NCBI GenBank assembly: GCA_020725665.1
Contig: DYEO01000037.1
Location: 1 to 64,000, forward strand
DNA length: 64,000 nt
Reading direction: 5' to 3'
Source of the DNA: Dethiobacter sp.
GTDB taxonomy: Bacteria; Bacillota; Dethiobacteria; DTU022; UBA8154
The notes beneath the pieces are model-generated. The model made no database searches, was not told the origin of the DNA, and worked only from the letters and a program-made list of their open reading frames with translations. Positions within the stretch are counted from its first letter, which is position 1. Every line of letters starts with the position of its first letter. Position numbers and translations under genes: made by a program. Below, in pieces: positions 46,602 to 56,383 of this stretch.

Positions 46602-49016
46602 ATGTTATTTGTATTATTGCCGGTTTTACTGATTGCCGGCTCTCTTTATGTTTTCTGCCCGTTGCCGGGGATAAATTCAGATAATCCAAGGGTGCCCGGT
46701 GTTGCCATCTCCTGCACGGGGGAAAGTTATTTTCCGGGTGAGGCGGAAGACCCGGAGAATGCGGATCCGTTTGTGGAAAAGCAGGGGCTGCTTGTAACTT
46801 TTGGGACAAGGGACCTGTCCCCTTGTCCCACGTTTGTGGAAAAGCGGGTGCTGCTTTTAACCCTTGACAAGTTGACCTATGAGGATCTCCTCACCTGCAG
46901 CGGCCCGCTGCTGCGCTCCCTGCTGGAGCAAAGTGCCGTCGCTCTTATGAATGCCAATACCGCTACCATACCGGGAACAGAAGGGGGATACCCCACTCTC
47001 GGGAGTGGAGCCAGATTGCAGGGCAACTGGGCCGTACGTCTTGCCTTCAACCGGGAGGAAAGCTGGCAGGGAAGTACGGCGGAAGGTCTTTACCGCCGTC
47101 ATACCGGTGCGGAAACAATTCCCCCCGGAGAAATAATCCACCCTTATTGGAATAACCTGGTTAAGCTGAATGAAGGATTACCCTATCCGGCCCAGGTGGG
47201 GGCCCTGGGGGAAACACTGGAGCAACACGGCCTGGCCGCCGCAGTCCTGGGAAATGCCGACAGTGACGGCCCGGGAAGGCAGGCAGTGAGTATTGCCATG
47301 AATGCCTTGGGAACGGTAGCGTATGGATACATCGGCCCTAGTCTGCTACACAAAAACGAACTTTTCCCCTTCGGGTTCAGCAGCGACCACAATGCTTATC
47401 TGCAGGCTCTGCAGAGCGTTTGGGAGAGAAGTTCTTTTATTGTAATCGATTGGGGCGACAGCAGCCGCATCGATGCTTACCACGAACATCTGCCGCGCGG
47501 CAGAAGAGAGCAGTTGCTCAAATCCTCACTTGTTGAATTTGATCACTTTCTCGGCGGGCTCCTTCCTTATCTTGATAATGATACACGTATGCTGTTGCTT
47601 TCTCCTTCACCGCCGCAGGCGCTTCCCGGCGCCGCGCAGCGCCTGACCCCGCTGGTTTTTTATGATCCATCGCGCAAGGAAGGGGGGATGCTCTGTTCCG
47701 CCACCACACGCAGGGCGGGCATCATCACCAATATAGATATTGCTCCCGCTGTGCTGGAACACCTTGGTTTGAGTGCACCTTTCTTTTTCTGGGGTGCGCC
47801 GCTGGAGGTTGTCCCTACCCCCGGCCACCTGGCAAAGCTTTCAGACCTTTCCGTCCAGACAGCCCGGGTTTACCAGCAGCGTCCTCCCATAATCAAAGGA
47901 TTCATTCTGTCCCTGATCATTGCCGCACTGCTGGTGGGTCTGACGGTTATTGCACGTATTAAATACCTGTACGTACTGATCTACCCTCTCTGTATTCTGC
48001 TCAATTTCCCTGCGGTCCTTCTCCTTGCCCCTGCCATTCCTTCCTTTCCGGCAGCAGGGGTTTATCAAAGTGCCTTTTTGCTTATGCTTATTGCTCTTCC
48101 TGTGGTCATTCCGGCGTTGTTTTTGATGCGCCGCAACATCATAGGTTGTTTTGCCTGCAGCGGCCTTGTGGTCTGCACGCTCCTGCTGCTTGACCTCCGG
48201 CAGGGTGCCCCATTAAACAGCCGCTCCCTGCTCGGCTATGATCCCATCGGCGGGGCCCGTTTTTACGGGATAGGCAATGAATTTATGGGTGTGCTGGTGG
48301 GGTCATTTATCCTCGGCTCCTTATCCCTCTTCTCCCTGCTGTGGCGCCACGTGTCGCGGTTGCATTCCACCTTTTACTTCCTGAGCGGCGGCCTTTTTGC
48401 CGTTGCCTCTCTGGTACTGGTCTTCTTTATGGCTTCTCCCCTTTATGGAGCCAATTTTGGTGGAGCTCTTACCGCAGGTGTTGCCCTGGCCGTGACCCTG
48501 GGTGGTTTTCTTATTTTATCCAGGGATGAAAATATGACGTGTCTGTTGCACCGTCTGTCTCCAGGCAAAATGGGGTATAATATGATCGGCATACTGGCAG
48601 TGTTTTTATCTGTTACTGTCTTGTTAATATACCTGTTGAATAACCCCGGAAGCGGTGATCCCGTTTCCCATCTGGGACGGACCTGGGAACTTGTACGCAG
48701 TAACGGCATACCGGAGTTGGGAAATGTGGCGTTGCGCAAAATGGGGATGAATCTGAAACTGATCCGTTATTCCCTCTGGACAAGGGTTTTACTTGGTTTT
48801 ATAGTTTTGCTGGCCGTTCTCTATTACTATCCCGTGGGGCTGATGCGTAATATTTTTCGCCGGGAACCTTTTTTTAAAGCGGTTTTTGGGGGAACCCTTG
48901 TGGGAAGTGCCGTGGCTTTCTGTGTAAACGATTCGGGGGTGGTGGCGGCGGCCACTGTCATACTTTATGGTGGTCTGCCCCTGTTTATTTTATCTCTGCG
49001 TGAAGTATTTTCCTGA
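46602..49016 (+). CDS. Large integral membrane protein with alkaline-phosphatase-like N-terminal region, unknown function
   Basis: KRVLLLTLDKLTYEDLL...; about ten TM segments in the C-terminal half; start estimated at ATG 46602 (ORF begins at 46503 inside the GT4 gene). Confidence 0.7.
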   Translation: MLFVLLPVLLIAGSLYVFCPLPGINSDNPRVPGVAISCTGESYFPGEAEDPENADPFVEKQGLLVTFGTRDLSPCPTFVEKRVLLLTLDKLTYEDLLTCSGPLLRSLLEQSAVALMNANTATIPGTEGGYPTLGSGARLQGNWAVRLAFNREESWQGSTAEGLYRRHTGAETIPPGEIIHPYWNNLVKLNEGLPYPAQVGALGETLEQHGLAAAVLGNADSDGPGRQAVSIAMNALGTVAYGYIGPSLLHKNELFPFGFSSDHNAYLQALQSVWERSSFIVIDWGDSSRIDAYHEHLPRGRREQLLKSSLVEFDHFLGGLLPYLDNDTRMLLLSPSPPQALPGAAQRLTPLVFYDPSRKEGGMLCSATTRRAGIITNIDIAPAVLEHLGLSAPFFFWGAPLEVVPTPGHLAKLSDLSVQTARVYQQRPPIIKGFILSLIIAALLVGLTVIARIKYLYVLIYPLCILLNFPAVLLLAPAIPSFPAAGVYQSAFLLMLIALPVVIPALFLMRRNIIGCFACSGLVVCTLLLLDLRQGAPLNSRSLLGYDPIGGARFYGIGNEFMGVLVGSFILGSLSLFSLLWRHVSRLHSTFYFLSGGLFAVASLVLVFFMASPLYGANFGGALTAGVALAVTLGGFLILSRDENMTCLLHRLSPGKMGYNMIGILAVFLSVTVLLIYLLNNPGSGDPVSHLGRTWELVRSNGIPELGNVALRKMGMNLKLIRYSLWTRVLLGFIVLLAVLYYYPVGLMRNIFRREPFFKAVFGGTLVGSAVAFCVNDSGVVAAATVILYGGLPLFILSLREVFS
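46803..46831. repeat. Palindromic REP/RAYT-type element inside the membrane protein CDS, flanked by an imperfect ~30-bp direct repeat
   Basis: GGGACAAGGGACCTGTCCCCTTGTCCC flanked by cgtttgtggaaaagcaggggctgcttgtaac and cgtttgtggaaaagcgggtgctgcttttaac. Confidence 0.6.
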
Positions 49017-49196
49017 ATTAGCATAAATAATTGGCATGCAGCAGGAAAAAAGGATTCCGTTATGGAAAATATAGTACAGCATAAAAGGATCTTATAAATA
49101 TCATATCTTGGTATAAAGCGGCTGCTTGAGGAAATTATGTATAGTAATGCTGAGTTATGCAGGTGTGGATTCCGCAGCCAGCGCAGAAAGGAAGGC

Positions 49197-50486
49197 ATGA
49201 GGTTGTTGCAGGTGGAGAAAAAGACCATACCCGGTCAAATTGATGTATATGTGATTCCTACGGATAAGTTTAAAACTGTTCTTGTTACGGTCCTGGCACG
49301 GCAGTTGCTTTCCAGGGAGTTGGCTTCCAAGACTGCTCTGTTGCCTTCCGTCATGGAGCGGGGCAGCAGGGACTACCCCACGTACCGTGATTTGATGATC
49401 CGCCTGGAGGAGCTTTACGGAGCGGGGTTCAGCTCCGATGTGCTCAAAAAGGGAGAAAAACAGGTGCTCTCTTTCTCCCTTGAGGTGATAAATGATCTCT
49501 ACGCGCCGGGTAAAGAACTGCTGCGCCAGGGTACAGCCATGCTGCGCAGTGTTCTGAACCGGCCTCTCCTGGAAAATGGTGGGTTTAAGCAGGAGTATGT
49601 GGAACAGGAGAAAGAGCAACTGGCCAAGGAGATCAAAGGGCTGGTCAACGACAAGGTTAATTACGCCCTGGAAAGATGTGTGCAGGAGATGTGTAAAGAT
49701 GAACCCTTTGGTGTTTATAAATACGGCAGCATTGAGGAGCTTGAGCGGATAACTCCGGAGAGTCTCTACGAATATTACCGGCAGCTGCTTGCGGAAAATC
49801 CTTTGGATATCTATATCGTGGGAGAGGTGGAACCGGAAGCTGCCTTTGCCCTTGCGGAGGAAACCTTTGCCCGGCCTGATAGGGAAAGACGGCGGGAAAT
49901 GCCCCCTGACACGGTAAATAATATCCCTGTGCATGTACGCTATCACGAGGAGAAGATGCCCGTAAGCCAGGGGAAAATAACCCTTGGCTACCGCACCAAT
50001 ACAGCTTACCGGGATGATGATTATGTGGCGCTCCTTTTTTATAACGGTGTGCTGGGAGGGTTTCCCCATTCCAAGCTGTTTCAGAATGTGCGGGAAAAAG
50101 CCAGTCTGGCCTACTATGCTTTTTCCCGTCTGGAAAAACACAAGGGTATCCAGCTTATTGGTTCGGGAATCGAGGTAGAAAATTACCAGCGAGCTCTGGA
50201 AATTATTATGGAACAGGTGGAGCTAATTAAAAAAGGCGAAATCAACCACGAGGAGATGGAGAATACGCGCCGCGGCCTGATCAACCAGTTCAAAATTATT
50301 GCGGATAGCCCCTATAATATGCTTGGTTTATCCCTGGACGGACTGTTGGGTGAAAAACAAGAAGGGGTGGATTATTATCTCCGCAAAGTGGAAGAGGTAA
50401 AGGTGGATGATGTGGTGGCCGCGGCACACAAGGTCTATCTCGATACCGTCTATTTTCTGCGTTCGGAAGGGGATGTCAAAGCGTGA
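49197..50486 (+). CDS. M16-family peptidase-like protein, YfmF-like
   Basis: TALLPSVMERGSRDYPTYRDLMIRLEELYGAGFSSDVLKKGEKQVLSF; no HxxEH. Start approximate. Confidence 0.87.
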   Translation: MRLLQVEKKTIPGQIDVYVIPTDKFKTVLVTVLARQLLSRELASKTALLPSVMERGSRDYPTYRDLMIRLEELYGAGFSSDVLKKGEKQVLSFSLEVINDLYAPGKELLRQGTAMLRSVLNRPLLENGGFKQEYVEQEKEQLAKEIKGLVNDKVNYALERCVQEMCKDEPFGVYKYGSIEELERITPESLYEYYRQLLAENPLDIYIVGEVEPEAAFALAEETFARPDRERRREMPPDTVNNIPVHVRYHEEKMPVSQGKITLGYRTNTAYRDDDYVALLFYNGVLGGFPHSKLFQNVREKASLAYYAFSRLEKHKGIQLIGSGIEVENYQRALEIIMEQVELIKKGEINHEEMENTRRGLINQFKIIADSPYNMLGLSLDGLLGEKQEGVDYYLRKVEEVKVDDVVAAAHKVYLDTVYFLRSEGDVKA

Positions 50487-51796
50487 GCAAGCTGATGGAT
50501 TGGACGATCCTGGAAAATGAATTGTTGCAGGAAAGGATTTTTCACACTACGCTGGATCCGGGATTAAACCTCTATATCCTTCCCAAAAAGGGCTATAACA
50601 AGAAGTATGCTATTTTTTCCACCCGTTTTGGCTCTATCGACAATCTTTTCCGTATTTCAGGAAACAAAGGTGAGGAAAAGGTCAGCGTTCCGGATGGCGT
50701 AGCACATTTTTTGGAGCATAAGCTGTTTGACGATGAGGAGGGCAACGTTTTCGATCGTTTTGCCGCATACGGAGCCTCAACCAACGCTTTTACCAGTTTT
50801 ACGCACACTACTTACCTGTTTTCCTGTACCGATTTTTTCCCGGAAAACTTCGACCTCCTTTTGGAATTTGTGCAAAATCCTTACTTTACGGACGAAAGTG
50901 TTGCCAAGGAACAGGGAATTATTCAACAGGAGATCCGTATGTACGAGGATAACCCCCAGTGGCGTGTTTACTTTAACCTGCTGAGTATTCTTTACCAGAA
51001 TCACCCGGTGCGCAATGATATTGCCGGTTCAATTGAAAGCATCAGCAGGATCACGAAGGAGATCCTGTACAAATGCTACGAAACTTTTTACCATCCCCTT
51101 AACATGGCTCTTTTTGTCACCGGGGATATCTCCCCGGAACAGGTTGGCGATCAAGTTGCCGGGAGCCTGGCTCGCCGTTCTCATGCGCCCATTTACGGGA
51201 TTGATCGTATTTATCCCCAGGAGCAGGCGTCCGTGGCGGAGCAGAAGATTGTCCAGGAACTATCTGTATCCCTGCCCCTGGTAAATATCGGTTTTAAAGA
51301 TCCGTACAACTACCTGGAGGGGCGGGAGCTTCTGTACCGCGAACTTGCGGCGGAACTCCTGCTGGAAATGATCTTTGGCAGGAGCGAGCCCCTCTATAAC
51401 AGCCTGTATGAAGAGGGCCTGATCGATGAAAAATTTTCTGCCAGTTATACGGCTGAAGTAACCTATGGTTACAGCCTGTTGGGCGGGGAAACACGGGATC
51501 CGGAAAGACTGCATGCCCGTATCCTGGAAGGGATCGAGGAAGTGAGGAAAAAGGGGCTTAATCGTGAGTCATTCTACCGGCACCGGCGAAAAATGCAAGG
51601 CGAGTTCCTGCGCAGCTTTAATTCCCTGGAATTTATCGCTAATAATTACCTGGCCTATCGTTTCCGGGAAATTGATTTCTTCGACATTTTCAGCGTTTTG
51701 GGAGATATGTCCCTGTCAGCTGTGGAGGAACTGTTGCAAGATCATTTTCAGGAAAAATTGCACGCCATCTCCATTATTAACCCCGTGCAGCGTTAA
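50483..51796 (+). CDS. M16-family zinc peptidase, YfmH-like
   Basis: GVAHFLEHKLFDDEEGNVFDRFAAYGASTNAFTSFTHTTYLFSCTD (HFLEH). GTG start. Confidence 0.92.
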   Translation: MSKLMDWTILENELLQERIFHTTLDPGLNLYILPKKGYNKKYAIFSTRFGSIDNLFRISGNKGEEKVSVPDGVAHFLEHKLFDDEEGNVFDRFAAYGASTNAFTSFTHTTYLFSCTDFFPENFDLLLEFVQNPYFTDESVAKEQGIIQQEIRMYEDNPQWRVYFNLLSILYQNHPVRNDIAGSIESISRITKEILYKCYETFYHPLNMALFVTGDISPEQVGDQVAGSLARRSHAPIYGIDRIYPQEQASVAEQKIVQELSVSLPLVNIGFKDPYNYLEGRELLYRELAAELLLEMIFGRSEPLYNSLYEEGLIDEKFSASYTAEVTYGYSLLGGETRDPERLHARILEGIEEVRKKGLNRESFYRHRRKMQGEFLRSFNSLEFIANNYLAYRFREIDFFDIFSVLGDMSLSAVEELLQDHFQEKLHAISIINPVQR

Positions 51797-51811
51797 ATTT
51801 TAAAATCTATC

Positions 51812-51839
51812 ATCCAACATCCAACATCCAACATCCAAT
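51812..51839 (+). repeat. Short tandem repeat (ATCCAAC)x3 + ATCCAAT
   Basis: Read directly. Confidence 0.9.
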
Positions 51840-51870
51840 ATCTGCATTTTGGAGAGGAGGCCGTAAGAAC

Positions 51871-52725
51871 ATGAAAAAAATTGGTATTGTGACGGACAGT
51901 GCCGCCAATCTGCCGGCGGAGATTGTGGAGCATGGGGATATTAAGATCATCCCTATGCGCATTTCCTTTGCACGCCGCACTTACCTGGACGGTGTTGATC
52001 TAACAGCAGGGGATTTTTATGATAAGATTCAGGAGTCTGAACATCTTCCCGTTATTGAGCCGCCAACTTCAGGGGAATTTTGTGAAATATTTGAATCTAT
52101 GAAAGAAGAGGGTTATGAAGGAGCCGTCTGCATTCTCATGAGCAACAACATTTTCCCTTCTTTTAATGCCGCCTGTGAAGCACGAAACCTGGTACGACCC
52201 TTCCCCGTGGTGGTGGTTGACAGTCATACCGCTTCCATGAACCAGGGCTTCATGGTCCTGGAGGCAATGAAGGCGGCAGATGCGGGATTGTCCATTCCGG
52301 AGGTGGTGGAGAGTGCCTGGAAATTACGCCCAGGCTTGCACTTTTACGGTATGGTCGGCATGCTCCATTACTTGGTACGGGCACGGCGTTTGGGTAAATT
52401 CTCCGCCTTTCTGCGAGCTCTCTTTAACTATAAACCGGTGGTTACAATCGATGGGGATGACGGCAGGATCAAGCCGGTAACCCGGGTGAAATCGCGGGAT
52501 CAATGTTTTCGGTTTTTTATTCAGGAAATAGAAAAGCTACCGGCGGCGGATGGAAAACTGCATGTTGCTGTTCTCCATGCAGACGAGACCGCAGCAGCGC
52601 AGGAACTGTTTGGTTTACTGAAGGAAAGATTTAAAGATGGGGAGCTATACCTGCTGGAACTTACCCCGGCTGTAGGTTTTCATACAGGGCCGGGGTTGAT
52701 TGGTGTCAGTTTTTACAGGGGGTGA
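51871..52725 (+). CDS. DegV-family fatty-acid-binding protein
   Basis: IGIVTDSAANLPAEIVEHGDIKIIPMRISF...VVDSHTASMNQGFMVLEA. Confidence 0.93.
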   Translation: MKKIGIVTDSAANLPAEIVEHGDIKIIPMRISFARRTYLDGVDLTAGDFYDKIQESEHLPVIEPPTSGEFCEIFESMKEEGYEGAVCILMSNNIFPSFNAACEARNLVRPFPVVVVDSHTASMNQGFMVLEAMKAADAGLSIPEVVESAWKLRPGLHFYGMVGMLHYLVRARRLGKFSAFLRALFNYKPVVTIDGDDGRIKPVTRVKSRDQCFRFFIQEIEKLPAADGKLHVAVLHADETAAAQELFGLLKERFKDGELYLLELTPAVGFHTGPGLIGVSFYRG

Positions 52726-52732
52726 AAAAGAG

Positions 52733-54133
52733 ATGGGAGAGAAAACGGATATTAAATTGCTAACAGTTGATGATGCCCTGAAAATGAACAGGAAAGAGAT
52801 CCTGGAAACATATAAGAATTATATTCATCAGGGCAGGGCTACATTATCGGCCTTAATTGGTATAGATACTAATTTTGTTAAGGCTGAAGGATGTAAGGTC
52901 TGGGATGAGGATGGCAAAGAGTATCTTGATTTTGTCGGGGGTTATGGTTCATTAAACCTTGGGCACAACCATCCTGCTGTTATTGAAGCTTTGCATAAGG
53001 TGGAAAGTGCTCCCGTTATGCTGCAGTCGGCTCTGGCCAAGTTTGCCGCTGTGCTGGCTCACAACCTTGCCCGCATTACCCCGGGAGACCTGCAAACCTG
53101 CTGGTTCTGCAGCACCGGTACGGAAGCTGTGGAAGGCGCCCTCAAACTGGCGCGCATGTATACGGGGAAAAAGAATTTCATTTACTGCCTGAACGGCTTT
53201 CATGGAAAAACGATGGGCTCCCTTTCCGTAACGGGTAAGAAAAAGTACCAGGAACCCTTTGAGCCTCTTGTGCCCGGCTGTATCCCCATCCCGTTCGGTG
53301 ATACGGCAGCCCTGGAAAAGGCCCTGAGGGAAAATGATGCTGCAGCCTTTATCGTGGAACCGATCCAGGGAGAAGCGGGTGTTATAATGCCTCCTGAAGG
53401 TTACTTTAAAGAAGTGCGGCGTTTGTGCAGTAATTACAATACTCTTTTTATTTTGGACGAGATTCAGACAGGCTTTGGCCGCACGGGGACCCTTTTTGCC
53501 TGCGAGCAGGAGGGCGTTGAACCCGATGTGTTGATTATGGCAAAGTCTCTGGGTGGGGGCATCGTACCAATTGGCGGTTATATTACCACGTCTCCCATCA
53601 TGAAAAAGGCCTATGGCAGCAGTATTGACAAGACCACGATGCTTACTTCTACTTTTGGCGGCAACAGTCACTGCGCGGCTGCGGCGATTGCCGCGGTGGA
53701 GACGATTGTGGGTGAAAACCTTGCCCGGCAGGCTGCTGAAAAGGGCACTTACTTTTTAAATAAACTTAAAGGCCTACAGGAAAAATTTGGTATTATCAAG
53801 GAAGTAAGGGGCAGGGGGCTGTTAATCGGGATGGAGCTGGCCGAAAGCGGCGGTTTGTTGGACTTCCTTTCGGCAGGATCGGTGAAAAAGCTTTCGTCGG
53901 AATTTCTCTCTTCCATGATCGGGGGAGAGATGCAGACAAACTACGGGATATTAACCCTTTTTACCTTGAATAACCCTAATGTGCTCAGGTTGGAACCGCC
54001 CCTGACTGTAAGTTATGAACAGCTGGATTACTGTGTGGACGCTTTTGACAAACTTTTTTCCAGGCATAAAAACTTCTTCAAAATAGCCCTGCAAAGCGGC
54101 AAAGGCGTCGTCTCCTCAATTTTTAGGAAGTAA
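52733..54133 (+). CDS. Class III aminotransferase (acetylornithine/putrescine aminotransferase-like)
   Basis: FVGGYGSLNLGHNHPAVIEAL; LFILDEIQTGFGRTGTLFACEQEGVEPDVLIMAKSLGGG. Confidence 0.92.
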   Translation: MGEKTDIKLLTVDDALKMNRKEILETYKNYIHQGRATLSALIGIDTNFVKAEGCKVWDEDGKEYLDFVGGYGSLNLGHNHPAVIEALHKVESAPVMLQSALAKFAAVLAHNLARITPGDLQTCWFCSTGTEAVEGALKLARMYTGKKNFIYCLNGFHGKTMGSLSVTGKKKYQEPFEPLVPGCIPIPFGDTAALEKALRENDAAAFIVEPIQGEAGVIMPPEGYFKEVRRLCSNYNTLFILDEIQTGFGRTGTLFACEQEGVEPDVLIMAKSLGGGIVPIGGYITTSPIMKKAYGSSIDKTTMLTSTFGGNSHCAAAAIAAVETIVGENLARQAAEKGTYFLNKLKGLQEKFGIIKEVRGRGLLIGMELAESGGLLDFLSAGSVKKLSSEFLSSMIGGEMQTNYGILTLFTLNNPNVLRLEPPLTVSYEQLDYCVDAFDKLFSRHKNFFKIALQSGKGVVSSIFRK

Positions 54134-54154
54134 GGAAAGGAGTTAATACTAAAG

Positions 54155-55606
54155 TTGGTGAATAATGATAAGGAATTTGTCAAAGAAGTAACGCCCCGGG
54201 CGGTGGACTTCTCCCAGTGGTACCTGGACGTGGTGCTGAAAGCGGAGCTGATGGATTATGCCCCGGTAAAGGGATGTATGGCCATACGCCCTTACGGCTA
54301 TGCAATCTGGGAGAACATCCAGCGGTTGCTTGACGGGCGCATCAAGGCCACGGGGCATAAAAACGCATATTTCCCTCTGTTTATTCCCCAGTCACTGCTG
54401 CAAAAAGAAGCGGAGCACGTGGAAGGGTTTGCCCCTGAGGTGGCCCTGGTTACCCGCGGCGGAGGTGAAGAGCTGGCGGAAAAACTGGTTGTGCGGCCTA
54501 CCTCGGAGGCGATTATCTGCAGCATGTATGCCAAGTGGGTGCAATCGTGGCGGGATTTGCCCCTGCTGATCAACCAGTGGTGCAACGTCGTGCGCTGGGA
54601 GAAGAACACCCGCCCCTTCCTGCGCACTTCCGAGTTTCTCTGGCAGGAGGGCCATACGGTACATGCCACGGAAGAGGAAGCGGAGGCGGAAACGCTGCAG
54701 ATGCTGGGCGTCTACAAGGACTTCGTGGAAAAAGAGCTGGCCATACCGGTGGTTGCCGGCCGTAAGACAGAGAAGGAAAAGTTTGCCGGGGCGCTTCGCA
54801 CCTACACCATTGAAGCGCTGATGAGCGACGGGCGCGCACTGCAGGCCGGGACCTCGCACAACCTGGGTCAGCATTTTGCCCGCGTTTTTGATATCCAGTT
54901 TCAGGATAAAGACGACGAGCTTAAATACGCCTGGCAGACCTCCTGGGGAGTATCCACGCGGCTGATCGGTGCTCTCATTATGGTGCACGGTGACGACCGG
55001 GGCCTCAGAATGCCGCCGCAGGTGGCTCCTGTTCAGGTAGTGATCGTTCCCATTATCACAAAGAAAATGAAAGACGAGGTGCTGGCGAAAGCAAAAGAAC
55101 TGGCAGAACGTTTTGGCGGCGCCTTGCGTCTCGAACTGGACGACCGGGACGGATACTCCCCGGGGTGGAAATTCAACGAGTGGGAGATGAAGGGGGTGCC
55201 CCTGCGCCTGGAGCTCGGACCACGGGATTTGGAGCACGGTGGAGTAACGGCGGTGCGGCGCGATACGGGGGAGAAAACTTTCGTGACAGAGGCGGAGCTG
55301 GAATGGCGCCTGCCCATGCTCCTGCAGGAGATCCAGCAGGGTCTCTTCCAGCAGGCCCTGCAGTTTCGTGAAGCTAATACGCACCAGGCCGGCAGTTTTG
55401 CGCAGTTTCGGGATCTCATTGCGGAGAAACGGGGTTTTGTCCTCGCCCATTGGTGCGGTGAGGCGGTCTGTGAAGAAAAAATCAAGGAGGAGACCAAGGC
55501 CACCATCCGCTGCCTGCCCCTGGAAGAGCTGAACGGCGGAGAAGGGCCGTGCATCTGTTGCCGGGAGGGCAGGGGCAAAAAGGTCTACTTCGCCCGCGCC
55601 TATTGA
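54155..55606 (+). CDS. proS: Prolyl-tRNA synthetase, archaeal/eukaryotic-like type
   Basis: VRPTSEAIICSMYAKWVQSWRDLPLLINQWCNVVRWEKNTRPFLRTSEFLWQEGHTVHAT. Confidence 0.95.
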   Translation: MVNNDKEFVKEVTPRAVDFSQWYLDVVLKAELMDYAPVKGCMAIRPYGYAIWENIQRLLDGRIKATGHKNAYFPLFIPQSLLQKEAEHVEGFAPEVALVTRGGGEELAEKLVVRPTSEAIICSMYAKWVQSWRDLPLLINQWCNVVRWEKNTRPFLRTSEFLWQEGHTVHATEEEAEAETLQMLGVYKDFVEKELAIPVVAGRKTEKEKFAGALRTYTIEALMSDGRALQAGTSHNLGQHFARVFDIQFQDKDDELKYAWQTSWGVSTRLIGALIMVHGDDRGLRMPPQVAPVQVVIVPIITKKMKDEVLAKAKELAERFGGALRLELDDRDGYSPGWKFNEWEMKGVPLRLELGPRDLEHGGVTAVRRDTGEKTFVTEAELEWRLPMLLQEIQQGLFQQALQFREANTHQAGSFAQFRDLIAEKRGFVLAHWCGEAVCEEKIKEETKATIRCLPLEELNGGEGPCICCREGRGKKVYFARAY

Positions 55607-55685
55607 CCGGGGTCGGGTCTCCGTGCCCGCCCGGTGTAGGGGCGGAGCGATACGTCCACGTGAAGTATAATAATATAAACTTACA

Positions 55686-55720
55686 AATGCGACAGAACGA
55701 GAACCGTCCCCTGTCGCATT
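55686..55720. repeat. REP/RAYT-type palindrome
   Basis: AATGCGACAG-aacgagaaccgtccc-CTGTCGCATT, 10-bp perfect arms. Confidence 0.65.
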
Positions 55721-55857
55721 GTCAAAAATCATGCTCTCTTAGGGGGCTTTTTTTATCTGGCAGGCAGGATTATAAACCCGGAAAAGAGAAGTATAAATTG
55801 GTTTTAGGCCGGTAATTTGCCGGAATTGTTTGTAAATAGAAGGCTGTAAAGGAGGTT

Positions 55858-56355
55858 ATGGTTTTGTGCCAGTGTTGTCAGGAAGCAAACGCCCGAGAGG
55901 ACAGCTTTGATGCGGCAAAGGTGGAGGAACTGCTGCAGGAGTTCGCCGGGAAAAAAGGAGTCATGGTTCCCGTCCTGCAAAAAGTCCAGGATGTTTATGG
56001 TTACCTGCCCCGGCCTGCCCTGGAGTACGTGGCAAAGAAACTGCGTATTCCCATAAGCAAGGTTTACGGGGTGGCCACATTTTATGCCCAGTTTCACCTG
56101 CATCCACGGGGCAAGAATATTGTGCGGGTCTGCCGCGGGACAGCATGCCACGTGCGCGGGGTAACCAAGGTGGCGGAGCGCATGCAGGAACTGCTCGGAG
56201 TCGGTGTGGGGGGGACGACCCCCGATTTAAAATTTACTTATGAAGAAGTGGCCTGCATCGGGGCCTGCGGTCTCGCTCCGGTGATGATGATCAACGATCG
56301 CACTTTTGGTAAGCTTACACCGGAAAAATTAAAAGGCATTATAGAGGATTATTAA
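55858..56355 (+). CDS. NuoE-like 2Fe-2S subunit (HndA/FdhC-type)
   Basis: VLQKVQDVYGYLPRPALEYVAKKLRIPISKVYGVATFYAQFHLHPRGKNIVRVCRGTACHVRG...CIGACGLAPVMMIND. Confidence 0.95.
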   Translation: MVLCQCCQEANAREDSFDAAKVEELLQEFAGKKGVMVPVLQKVQDVYGYLPRPALEYVAKKLRIPISKVYGVATFYAQFHLHPRGKNIVRVCRGTACHVRGVTKVAERMQELLGVGVGGTTPDLKFTYEEVACIGACGLAPVMMINDRTFGKLTPEKLKGIIEDY

Positions 56356-56383
56356 GCCAGCTTGGAAGGGGGAGCGAGGGGAG

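Noticed and set aside
49155-50141. 328-aa minus-strand ORF opposite YfmF
   Set aside because: Antisense shadow of a clear M16-family gene.
54392-55732. 446-aa minus-strand ORF opposite proS
   Set aside because: Long antisense frame over a highly conserved gene; composition and lack of domain features indicate a shadow ORF.
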